Source of the DNA: Collinsella sp. AF02-46-1
GTDB taxonomy: Bacteria; Actinomycetota; Coriobacteriia; Coriobacteriales; Coriobacteriaceae
NCBI GenBank assembly: GCA_934876235.1
Contig: CAKXKM010000002.1
Coordinates: 10,097-29,167, forward strand
Direction of reading: 5' to 3'
Length of the DNA stretch: 19,071 nt
Shown: one piece after another, positions 8,453-15,601 of the stretch
Numbering within the stretch: the first letter of the stretch is position 1
How the letters are laid out: every line of letters begins with the position of its first letter
Made by a program: the position numbers and the translations under genes
Notes under the pieces: model-generated
Databases searched by the model: none
Told to the model about the DNA's origin: nothing
The model's input: only the letters and a program-made list of their open reading frames with translations

Positions 8453-8478
8453 CGCCCGGGGCCTTTTGGCCCCGGGCG
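8453..8478 (-). terminator. GC-rich hairpin immediately after the adhesin stop
   Basis: An 11-bp perfect stem (CGCCCGGGGCC, 8453-8463, with 8468-8478) closes on a TTTT loop and begins 13 bases past the adhesin stop. There is no U-run after it, so it may protect the mRNA 3' end or act together with the stem at 8376-8410. Confidence 0.5.
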
Positions 8479-8490
8479 CTACCAGCGTGC

Positions 8491-10920
8491 CTAGCGCTTA
8501 CGGATACCCCAGACCAGGGCTCCGACGCCGGCCATGGCAATAACAAATGCCATGAGCAGTGCAGCGGCCTGCTGGTCACCCGTGGTGGGAAGGAAACCCT
8601 TGACCGTCTTGACGATGTTCGTCACGGTCTTGGGCGTGCCGGGGTCGGGCGTCGGCGTAGGGGTCTCGGGCTTCTTGTACGTGTTGTTGAACACGATACC
8701 CTCGACGCTCTTGTCGCCCTTGGTAAAGGCGACGTTCGCCTTGAGGTTGCCCTCGCCGTCGTCGACCACGTTGACGGTCGCGGTAAAGACGGACTTGTCG
8801 TAGGTCATACCGGCCTCGTCACCCTTGACCTCGCTGATGGTGTAGACGTACGTACCAGGCTCGTCGTACTCGAACTTGTCGAAGTTGATCTTGCCGTCGG
8901 CATCGTTGGTGACGGTGGACTCGATGTCCTCGCCAACGAGCTTAAAGCTAAACTCGCCCTTCTTGAGCTCGCGTCCCTCGAGCACCTTGATGGCACCGAT
9001 GGAAACCTGCGTGGGCATGGCGTGATACTTGTTAGTAAAGCCAGCCGACTCGGTGGTTCCCTCGAGCTTGTGCGTCGCGGTCAGCGTGCCGTCGCCATTG
9101 TCGGAGACGGTGGTCACGACGGTGTAGGTCGTGCCGTCATAGGTGACGCCCTTGTACAGGCCGAGCGCGTTGGGGCAAGCCTCGCGCAGCGTGTACGTGT
9201 GCGTGCCGGGCGCCTCGTAGCGGATCGGGCTCAGCGTTACGTTGCCGCTGGCGTCGTTGGTGCCACTAGCGACAGTCACGCCGTCCTCGAGCAGCTCAAA
9301 CGTGAACTCGCCGGCTGCAAGGTCGCGTCCGGTCAGACGCTTGACCGTCGTGACCTGATCGGTCACGGAAGAATCGGTAGGTGCCACGCTGTACGTGTTG
9401 GTGAACGTAAAGTCCGCACCGTCGCCGCCGTCGCGCTTGACGCTCAGGTGCCCAGCGCGGTCGTCAGTCACGGTGTAGGAAACCTTGCGCGCGGTGTTGG
9501 CGTCGTTAGTCACGCCAGGGGCGGTGCCGGACTCGGTCACCGTGTAGGTAAAGGTGTGCGAGCGCGGGGCGGCGGGGACCTCGGGCGTGGACTCGTCCTT
9601 GGTCTCGTCACCGCTGGCGTCAGCGTCAACCTCGGCCTCGTCGGCGTTGGCTTCAGCGTCGCTCGATGCATCGCCAGACGCATCAGTCGTCACGCCCAGG
9701 GCGCGGTTGAGGTCATCGAGCGTAAAGTGAATCTTGCCAAAGTCCACGTTGCCGGCCGCGTCGTTGGTCACGGTTGTGTGCTCGGGCATCGGGGCGCCAG
9801 CCTCGTCGGCAGCCACGGTAAAGGTGAACTTGCCCGCGATATCGGCCGGGGTTAGGCCCTCGGCGGCCTGGAGCTTCTTGGTACCGGCGAGTGCGGCATC
9901 CGCAGCCTCGGCGCCATAGACGTTCTCGAACACGGGCTCGGTGCCACCGTAGTCGGGCTTCGCCGTCAGGGTTCCGTCGCCGTTGTCGACAACGATGACC
10001 TTAAAGCTAAAGCTCGGCTTCGCGGCGGTAATGCCCTGGTCGGCCAGCAAGTTCGTGTACTCGAACGCCGTGTAGCTGATGGTCCACATAAGCTTGCCGT
10101 CTGCGTCGGTGCGGATGGCACGCCCGGCGCTCACCAGGTTGGCGAGCATCTCGGTGTCGTAATGCAGCCATCCAAAGCTCACCTGACCATTGAAGTTGGT
10201 AACGCACGTACCATCGATGGCTTCCGTCTCGCCCGCGTAGGCGATGCCAAAGTAGAACTCGCCGTTGGCCATCGGACGACCGGTCAGCTTCTTGGTGGCA
10301 ACGACCTTGGCAGGAGTACCCGGGCTATCGGTCGATGCACTATAGCTGTTGCGGAACGGGACCACAGCGCTCTCGACCGCGCTGGCACCGGTCTTGTACT
10401 CGGTGGGCAGCGTGCCCTCGGGACCGCCGGAAACGGTCGTGGTGGCAGTGAGCGTGCCGGCGCCATCGTCGGCGATGGCGATCGTCACGGTGCGGACAGC
10501 CTCGTCGTAGGTGTAACCGGGCTGGCCATCGTTCTTCTCGGCAACGGTGTATGTAAAGGTCTTGCCGGCGTCAGTCTGCGTAAACTTGACCTCCTTGCCG
10601 GCCAGAATGTCAATCAGGCCGACGGTTCCCTCTGCCGCTGCAGGGGACTGGAAGTTGTTGGCGCCGTTGTACAGGCCGAGCGCATTGGCCGAAGCCTCGT
10701 CGGCGGGCGTCACGGTAAAGGTAAACTGGCCCTCGGTCATGGGACGTCCGGAGAGGGTCTTGCTGAGCTTAAGGCCGCCGGCCGCGGCGTAATCGAGCTC
10801 AGTGTGGTACTTGTTGGTAAAGCGTCCATTTTCCTTCTTGGTGACGTTGGCGATCAGCTTGCCCTCGCCGTTCTCGGTCACGGTCACCTCGGCGGTCGCG
10901 ACACGGGAGTCATACGTCAT
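8491..10920 (-). CDS. C-terminal part of an LPXTG surface adhesin, separated from its N-terminus by a frameshift
   Basis: Encodes 809 residues and no signal peptide, so it makes sense only as the continuation of the gene at 10917-14795. It starts inside isopeptide domain 5 (residues 1-44, with the bonding Asn N36). Five more pilin-type isopeptide domains follow at about 47-197, 203-338, 341-513, 518-635 and 638-749. Each has a K-x-L-x-GR start and an F-x-N-x-Y end; domain 7 is the most divergent. A Pro/Thr stalk (751-763) precedes the sortase signal LPTTG (777-781), a hydrophobic helix and the charged tail GIRKR. Domain 8 carries an acidic insert (about 410-452). The ATG overlaps the upstream stop as ATGA, so reinitiation could make the fragment, but it would stay cytoplasmic. 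A single-base loss is the simplest explanation. No sortase gene lies in the window. Confidence 0.85.
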   Translation of the reverse strand: MTYDSRVATAEVTVTENGEGKLIANVTKKENGRFTNKYHTELDYAAAGGLKLSKTLSGRPMTEGQFTFTVTPADEASANALGLYNGANNFQSPAAAEGTVGLIDILAGKEVKFTQTDAGKTFTYTVAEKNDGQPGYTYDEAVRTVTIAIADDGAGTLTATTTVSGGPEGTLPTEYKTGASAVESAVVPFRNSYSASTDSPGTPAKVVATKKLTGRPMANGEFYFGIAYAGETEAIDGTCVTNFNGQVSFGWLHYDTEMLANLVSAGRAIRTDADGKLMWTISYTAFEYTNLLADQGITAAKPSFSFKVIVVDNGDGTLTAKPDYGGTEPVFENVYGAEAADAALAGTKKLQAAEGLTPADIAGKFTFTVAADEAGAPMPEHTTVTNDAAGNVDFGKIHFTLDDLNRALGVTTDASGDASSDAEANADEAEVDADASGDETKDESTPEVPAAPRSHTFTYTVTESGTAPGVTNDANTARKVSYTVTDDRAGHLSVKRDGGDGADFTFTNTYSVAPTDSSVTDQVTTVKRLTGRDLAAGEFTFELLEDGVTVASGTNDASGNVTLSPIRYEAPGTHTYTLREACPNALGLYKGVTYDGTTYTVVTTVSDNGDGTLTATHKLEGTTESAGFTNKYHAMPTQVSIGAIKVLEGRELKKGEFSFKLVGEDIESTVTNDADGKINFDKFEYDEPGTYVYTISEVKGDEAGMTYDKSVFTATVNVVDDGEGNLKANVAFTKGDKSVEGIVFNNTYKKPETPTPTPDPGTPKTVTNIVKTVKGFLPTTGDQQAAALLMAFVIAMAGVGALVWGIRKR

Positions 10921-13900
10921 GCCGGCGCGTTGCCCGCGTTCTCGCGGATCTCGTACTTATAGGTTCCAGCAGCCGTGTAGCGAATCATGCCGAACTTGAT
11001 GGCGGCGATGCCGTCCTTCGCGTCCTTCTTGCTCACGGTTACGGTTGCGGGATCGGGCAGCGGGGCGCCCTCGGGAGCGGTGATGGTAAAGCTAAACTCG
11101 TCCCCATCCGTCCAGTCGCGACCGTCGATAGCCTTGCTCAGACCAAAGTCGAGCTCGGTCTCGAGCGGGGTCACGTTGTAGGTGTTCTTGAAGATCGCGG
11201 CCTCGGCATTCTTCAGAACATGCTGGGCACTGAGCGTGCCGTCGCCGTTATCGGTGATGGTCGTCACGATGGTGAACTTGGCATCGCTGTAGGTGACGCC
11301 CTTGCTGGTGGTTCCGCCGTTGACCTCGCGCAGTGTGTAGGCGTGCGTTCCGGCCTTGTCGTACTTCACGGCGCTCATCGTGATCTTGCCATCGGCGGCG
11401 TTCTTGCCGGTGGCGACGACCTTGGCGTCCTTGCCCTCGCCCTCGACGAGCTCGAAGGAGAACTCGCCCTCAGCCATGTCGCGGCCGGTCAGGACCTTGG
11501 TCGCGGTAATCTGTTCGGTGACGCTCGTCTCGACAGGCTTCACGTTATAGGTATTGGTGAACGCAAATGCCGCATCGCCGTCCGGCTTATGGGATACGCT
11601 CAGATTACCCTTGCCGTCATCGGTCACGGTGTAGGAAACCTTGCGCGTGGCGTTAGCGTCGTTGGTCACGCCAGCGACCTCGCCAGACTCGGTCACGGTG
11701 TAGGTAAAGGTGTGCTCGCGCTTCTCGGGCTTCTCGCCCAGGGCCTTGTTAAGGTCGTCGAGCGTAAAGGCGATCTTGCCAAAGTCGACCTTGCCCTTGG
11801 CATCATTGGTCACGCTCGTGCTCGCAGGCATGGGCGCGCCCTCTTCGCCGGTCACGGTAAAGGTGAACTTGCCGGCAATATCGGCCGGGGTCAAGCCATC
11901 AGGAACCTGCAGGTTCTTCTTACCCACGAGCGATGCCTCGGCGGGCGTGGCAGTGTAGGAGTTCTCGAACTTAATGCTCTTAACGTCCTCGGCGGCGCCC
12001 TTCAGCTTATGCGTAGCCACCAGCTGGCCCTTGTTGTTATCGCTGATGGTGGTCTCAATGGTGTACTTGGCGTCACTGTAGGTGATGCCCTTGCTGGTGG
12101 TTCCGCCGTTGACCTCGCGCAGCGTGTAGATGTGCCGACCGATCTCGGTGTACTTGATAGCCTTGAACTTAACATTGCCGTTGGCGTCATTCTTGACGGT
12201 CTCGATAACCTTCGCGTCTTCGCCCTCGCCCTCGACGAGCTCGAAGGAGAACTCGCCGGCCTTGAGGTCGCGGCCGTCCAGGACCTTGCTAACCGCAATC
12301 TGATCGGTGACACTCGACTCGGTGGACTCGGCGGTATAAGCGTTCTTGAACTCAACTTCGCCCGAGGTCTTCTTGACGGAAGCCTGGAGCTCGCCCTTTG
12401 CGTTGGGTGTCACCGTTACGGTGAACTCTGCAATGTTCTTGCTGTAGGCGATGCCGTCAATCGTGGTCCCGGCGTGCTTTTCACCGACCTTGTAGACGTA
12501 CGTGCCAGGTTCGGTGTATTCGATCGTGCCGAAGTCGATGGCAGCCTTGCCCTGGTCCAGGTCACCCTTGTGAACGATCGCAGTCGTAGCCGCAGGCATC
12601 GGGGCGCCGTTCTCGGACGTCAGACCAAACTCAAACTTGTCCTCTTTCGTCCACTCGCGACCCTCGAGCACCTTGGTCAGGCCAAAGCTAGCCTTGGTGT
12701 CAACCTTTGCCGGCGTCATGTCGTACTTATAGCTGATCTTGCCGTTGTTGCCCAAGTAGGAATTGACATGCGTAGCACCCGCCTTGGCGGACACGTTGTT
12801 CCACATGGGGTTGAGAACGTCGGTCGCGGTACTGGTCTTGTTGCCGCCCACGCTGTCCTTGGTAGTGTGGAGCTCGTCGATAAAGGCCAGGCGCGCGGTC
12901 CCCACGCTAAACGAAAGGTTGCCGTCCTTGTCGGCAATAATAGCGCCGTCAAACTTCGCAGCGTCGCCGCCGATAAACTCGATGACGGCAGTGGCGGACT
13001 TGGCCTCGTTGTTCTCGCCCTGCTCCTCAAACTCATCCTTGTAGTAATAGGTGCCTTTTTCTGCCAGTGAAATCTTTGCAGGCTGTGTGCATTCCTTATC
13101 GGTGTAAATTGGAGTCTGCTTCTGGAAGTAGTAGTAGCGGTTGGTATCGGCCGGCTCAAAGTTCGCAACCGTATCACCCAACGCACCGGTCTTCCACTTG
13201 TTTGCGTAGAAGTTAACGGTCTTGGTGCCGTCATCGGCAACGGTCGTATTCTTTTCGATGTAAGCCTTGAGCCCCGTGACCTTCTCAGGCGTAAATAGGT
13301 TGTCGAGCGCAACACTCTTCACGCTCGAGGCATACTTCACTTGGATGGGCTTAACGCTGTCGACCGAAAGCTTGCCGTCTACGGTCTTAAAGTGGCTCAG
13401 CGGAATCAACGACGCGGGAATGTTGACCGTTACGATATCGCCCTTCTGGGGATTATCATCGCCGGCACGCTGCACGGTGATAAGCAGGTCTTTTGCCTTG
13501 TCGGCGAACTCGTAGGTGTCGGTATTGGTTTCTTTGTTGACCGTCTTGCTCGCCTCGGTAAACGGCGTGCCGTTGATGACGACTTCGGTAAATCCGTCGA
13601 CCTGCATAAAGTCGCCCAGCTCGTCGGTAAACGTGATGTAGCCGGACTTGGTCTTGTCGTAGCCCTTATGGATTTCGGTCGGATAAGGCGCCTCCGATGT
13701 GATGGCCTGTGAGATGTCGTCGAACACCTTCTTGAGCTCTTCGGCATTGGTCGCCGACTTGTAGTAGTCGGAGTTTTCCGCGCGTGTGCCGTGAGCGTTC
13801 CATGCCGTGGCATTGGGGTAGTTGCTCGATACGGCCTGCATGAACTTGTTCGCTTTATTCGCTTCGTCTGTTCCTAAATCTTGAATGTCTGCACTGGGAT

Positions 13901-14795
13901 TCGCTCCGCTAAAGATACCGATGGTATAAACGGTGGCCTTGCCGTCCTTCATGTTCTTGGCAGCCGTCACGGCATCGTTGGCAACCTTAGAATCAAAGTC
14001 GCTAAAACTCGTTGGCGTGCCGTCGGTAAAGAACACAACAATCTTCTTGGCGTCCGCACGGCCAGAAGTTTTGATGTTTTTCTCGGCTTGTTTCATACCA
14101 TAATCGGCACGCGTAGCGCCAGCAGGTCTAATGGAATCGATCGTTTCCTTAAGACTCTTTGCGCCGCCAACCGTGCACGCCGTCAACCCTTGCATTGTCT
14201 GCGAGTAGTTGTAGCTATGGCCGCCGGAGCGATACGTGTCGTTTCCAACCTTATCGGTCTCATTACCCGCAAACTTAACAATGGCAACCTTATGCTGCCT
14301 ATCCACGCCCTCGATACCCTCGTTTTGCTTGGCGATGGTATCAATAAAGCTGTTCGCAGCGTTCTTCAGCGCTTCGATACGCTCGGTCTTGTCGCCTCCG
14401 CCCATAGGATCATTCATCGAGCCAGAGGCATCCAGCACCATCACGATGTCAAGCGGCGTGGTAACCGTCACGGTTGAATTGGATGTCGAAGACATAGCCG
14501 AAAGCGTAGTCAAGAAATCCGACTCTTCGTTTTCTCCGGTTGCCTCAACCGTCTTGTCGGTCCAGATTCGGCCGACGTTTTGAGTCGTCACCTTATTGCC
14601 GCTGTGGCCGGCCGCCCATTTTTCCCAGCGTCCGCTGGTGTCGGGGTCGACGACCGTCGGTCCGCTCACTGTCGGCCCGTCCATTCCTGTGCTGGACCTG
14701 GCGTTGGCCTCGGGCAGCATGGCGAATGCTGCGGCTGGCAATACCAGCACTACGGCCAGTATCACCGCCAAGAGACCCCTCGTGTACTTACTCAT
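10917..14795 (-). CDS. N-terminal part of a VWA-domain pilin-like surface adhesin
   Basis: Encodes 1292 residues. A Sec signal peptide (MSKYTRG, then a hydrophobic stretch to about residue 27) is followed by a von Willebrand A domain (about 115-370) with intact metal site DASGS (122-126), T228 and FFTDG (D258). A pilin-tip-like middle region (about 380-690) follows. Pilin isopeptide domains then lie at about 701-822, 828-950, 951-1084, 1090-1208 and 1212 onward. Expected bond partners are visible: K708/E772/N818, K837/E894/N945, K959 or K960/E1036/N1081 and K1100/E1157/N1204. Domain 5 has K1221 and E1285 but is cut before its Asn by the TGA at 10917-10919. The next frame resumes at once with MTYDS, restoring a normal domain. 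The start has an AAGGGAG ribosome site. The role is probably adhesion or a pilus-like surface stalk. Base composition looks less GC-rich than the neighbours, notably over the VWA part. Confidence 0.9.
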   Translation of the reverse strand: MSKYTRGLLAVILAVVLVLPAAAFAMLPEANARSSTGMDGPTVSGPTVVDPDTSGRWEKWAAGHSGNKVTTQNVGRIWTDKTVEATGENEESDFLTTLSAMSSTSNSTVTVTTPLDIVMVLDASGSMNDPMGGGDKTERIEALKNAANSFIDTIAKQNEGIEGVDRQHKVAIVKFAGNETDKVGNDTYRSGGHSYNYSQTMQGLTACTVGGAKSLKETIDSIRPAGATRADYGMKQAEKNIKTSGRADAKKIVVFFTDGTPTSFSDFDSKVANDAVTAAKNMKDGKATVYTIGIFSGANPSADIQDLGTDEANKANKFMQAVSSNYPNATAWNAHGTRAENSDYYKSATNAEELKKVFDDISQAITSEAPYPTEIHKGYDKTKSGYITFTDELGDFMQVDGFTEVVINGTPFTEASKTVNKETNTDTYEFADKAKDLLITVQRAGDDNPQKGDIVTVNIPASLIPLSHFKTVDGKLSVDSVKPIQVKYASSVKSVALDNLFTPEKVTGLKAYIEKNTTVADDGTKTVNFYANKWKTGALGDTVANFEPADTNRYYYFQKQTPIYTDKECTQPAKISLAEKGTYYYKDEFEEQGENNEAKSATAVIEFIGGDAAKFDGAIIADKDGNLSFSVGTARLAFIDELHTTKDSVGGNKTSTATDVLNPMWNNVSAKAGATHVNSYLGNNGKISYKYDMTPAKVDTKASFGLTKVLEGREWTKEDKFEFGLTSENGAPMPAATTAIVHKGDLDQGKAAIDFGTIEYTEPGTYVYKVGEKHAGTTIDGIAYSKNIAEFTVTVTPNAKGELQASVKKTSGEVEFKNAYTAESTESSVTDQIAVSKVLDGRDLKAGEFSFELVEGEGEDAKVIETVKNDANGNVKFKAIKYTEIGRHIYTLREVNGGTTSKGITYSDAKYTIETTISDNNKGQLVATHKLKGAAEDVKSIKFENSYTATPAEASLVGKKNLQVPDGLTPADIAGKFTFTVTGEEGAPMPASTSVTNDAKGKVDFGKIAFTLDDLNKALGEKPEKREHTFTYTVTESGEVAGVTNDANATRKVSYTVTDDGKGNLSVSHKPDGDAAFAFTNTYNVKPVETSVTEQITATKVLTGRDMAEGEFSFELVEGEGKDAKVVATGKNAADGKITMSAVKYDKAGTHAYTLREVNGGTTSKGVTYSDAKFTIVTTITDNGDGTLSAQHVLKNAEAAIFKNTYNVTPLETELDFGLSKAIDGRDWTDGDEFSFTITAPEGAPLPDPATVTVSKKDAKDGIAAIKFGMIRYTAAGTYKYEIRENAGNAPA

Positions 14796-14812
14796 CGCGT
14801 CTCCCTTCTCGC

Positions 14813-14823
14813 GGTCTCAGACC
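14813..14823 (-). promoter_or_regulatory. Small palindrome in the adhesin leader
   Basis: GGTCTCAGACC is a perfect five-base inverted repeat around one base, about 18 bases before the adhesin ATG and upstream of its ribosome site. It shares the core AGAC/GTCT with the larger operator-like sites upstream. It may be another half-site pair or a small leader hairpin. Confidence 0.3.
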
Positions 14824-14848
14824 TTGCAACAGCCTAAAGTTACGAAAT

Positions 14849-14927
14849 GAGACACAATTTGGGCAGGTGACACATGTTCCAGATTCGGTTTTGGGCGTGA
14901 GACAAATGTCTCACCAAAGTTGAGACA
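14849..14927 (-). promoter_or_regulatory. Operator-like cluster of GAGACA sites upstream of the adhesin
   Basis: GTGAGACAAATGTCTCAC (14897-14914) is a palindrome with eight-base arms and a two-base centre. Single half-sites GAGACA occur at 14849-14854 and 14922-14927, and a looser copy GTGACACATGT lies near 14867-14877. All are within 55-135 bases of the adhesin start at 14795, where its promoter must be. A dimeric regulator binding cooperatively is a reasonable guess. I cannot place the -35 and -10 with confidence; TAACTT near 14838-14843 on the minus strand is a possible -10. Confidence 0.5.
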
Positions 14928-15021
14928 CGACGTTTTCGCAGGAAAACGGGTGCGACCGAAGATGGACGGGCCAAAATGGCCCAATTTCCTCCAGCCTGAG
15001 GGGGTTGATTAATAAACCCCG

Positions 15022-15176
15022 CCACGAAACTGGCCCATCTACTACGTTTAGCCCGATACCTCTGACCATAACCGCGTTTCATAAAAACCCGCAGGTGTTC
15101 TACCTGCGGTTTTGTTTTTGCGATTTTCTGTATGGTCGGAGGTTCGCTATCCAGCCCCGTAATCCGGCATAGTTTT
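15022..15176. repeat. 155-bp palindromic element, copy 3 (hybrid ends)
   Basis: The left end CCACGAAACTGGCCCATC and the following CTACTACGTTT match copy 2, while the right end CCGGCATAGTTTTG matches copy 1. The two ends are therefore not complementary to each other as in the other copies. The centre is the best-formed: CCGCAGG (15089-15095) / CCTGCGG (15103-15109). Length (155) and end-to-core distance (63) agree with the other copies. It looks like a recombinant of two subtypes. Confidence 0.75.
15089..15109. terminator. Bidirectional terminator-like core of repeat copy 3
   Basis: A seven-base perfect stem with a seven-base loop lies between AAAAAC and TTTTGTTTTTG. On the minus strand the stem is followed by GTTTTTATG, so it can serve as a second terminator for the hydrogenase operon before the adhesin promoter. 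Confidence 0.6.
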
Positions 15177-15208
15177 GTTCGCGACGGCACAGCCGCACGT
15201 TCACGCGC

Positions 15209-15242
15209 GGGGCCGGTGGGGCATTTTTGCCCCATCGGCCCC
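15209..15242 (-). terminator. Strong GC hairpin after the hydrogenase operon
   Basis: Fifteen base pairs (one weak pair) form between 15209-15223 and 15228-15242 around a TTTT loop. It starts 10 bases past the last hydrogenase gene. As with the hairpin after the adhesin, there is no real U-tract, so it may be a 3'-end stabiliser or a partner of the terminator at 15089-15109. Confidence 0.6.
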
Positions 15243-15252
15243 TATCCCAGCT

Positions 15253-15594
15253 CTATTCCGGTTTGGTTTCCACCGCGGGAGTCTTGTCCGCCGCGACTGG
15301 GGTGCGGGCGGTGTCCATAGTCAGGCAGTGCTTGGGGCAGCTCTCGATGCACTCACCGCACACCACGCAGGCATACGGGTCAATCGACCACGTTCCTCCC
15401 TTGCGATCGACCGCGAGCGCGCCCGCCGGGCAGCGGCGCGCGCACATGCCGCAGCAAATGCACACGTCCATGTCGTTAACGATGTGCCCACGCAGGCGCT
15501 CGGGCGCCGCGAGCTTCTCCTGCGGATAGCACACCGTTACCGGCTGCTTGACCATAGAGCCCAAGGCCGTCTTGGCAAATGTCAGCAAACTCAT
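15253..15594 (-). CDS. echF: Ech-type hydrogenase ferredoxin-like subunit (EchF/HycF/NuoI-like)
   Basis: Small iron-sulfur protein of 113 residues that carries electrons between a soluble donor and the hydrogenase. Two complete [4Fe-4S] motifs are visible: C45-x2-C48-x2-C51-x3-CP and C76-x2-C79-x2-C82-x3-CP. The C-terminal 20 residues are Ala/Thr/Pro-rich and look disordered. It starts 7 bases after the large-subunit stop with a GGAAAGG/GGTAGG ribosome site and is the last gene of the operon. The position at the end of the B-C-D-E-F order matches ech operons. A symbol from the formate hydrogenlyase series (hycF, hyfH) would be an alternative. Confidence 0.85.
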   Translation of the reverse strand: MSLLTFAKTALGSMVKQPVTVCYPQEKLAAPERLRGHIVNDMDVCICCGMCARRCPAGALAVDRKGGTWSIDPYACVVCGECIESCPKHCLTMDTARTPVAADKTPAVETKPE

Positions 15595-15601
15595 GCCGCG
15601 C

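Larger units (their letters stand above)
7897..8490. other. Gene-free convergent region packed with inverted repeats
   Basis: This 594-base gap lies between the 3' ends of the response regulator and the adhesin. In order it holds a weak hairpin (7913-7941), a 155-bp palindromic element (7942-8095), an AAATGATC/GATCATTT hairpin (8142-8178), a second 155-bp element (8190-8347), a 13-bp stem (8376-8410) and a GC-rich stem just past the adhesin stop (8453-8478). Open frames on both strands here contain matching peptide pieces such as KSAHLLRL only because the DNA is palindromic, and I do not regard them as genes. Confidence 0.8.
14796..15252. other. Intergenic region between hydrogenase operon end and adhesin start
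   Basis: These 457 bases hold the adhesin leader and operator cluster (14813-14927), then three small hairpins: CGTTTTC/GAAAACG (14931-14948), GGGCCA/TGGCCC (14968-14982) and GGGGTT/AACCCC (15001-15020). After these come the third 155-bp element (15022-15176) and the hydrogenase terminator (15209-15242). An open frame on the minus strand at 14840-15235 crosses these repeats and has no protein-like features. Confidence 0.75.

Noticed and set aside
8034..8494. Open frames on both strands (8034-8369 minus, 8093-8494 plus) sharing the peptide KSAHLLRL and VVDGPISW
   Set aside because: The shared peptides come from the inverted repeats read on opposite strands; there is no ribosome site and the frames cross terminator-like hairpins.
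10900..10930. Programmed ribosomal frameshift at the adhesin junction
   Set aside because: No X-XXY-YYZ slippery sequence lies before the stop and I see no clear downstream stem; a simple one-base loss explains it better.
11220..13070. Long plus-strand open frame of 616 codons opposite the adhesin gene
   Set aside because: It is an antisense shadow created by high-GC codon bias; the minus-strand product has clear domains while this one shows only repeated hydrophobic fragments mirroring the repeats.
8491..14795. Regularly spaced similar blocks that could resemble a CRISPR or satellite array
   Set aside because: The spacing is hundreds of bases and follows protein domain boundaries in frame, so these are repeated coding domains.
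14840..15235. Minus-strand open frame of 131 codons between the hydrogenase and the adhesin
   Set aside because: It crosses repeat copy 3 and the operator cluster, has Arg/Ser-rich non-protein-like composition and no ribosome site.
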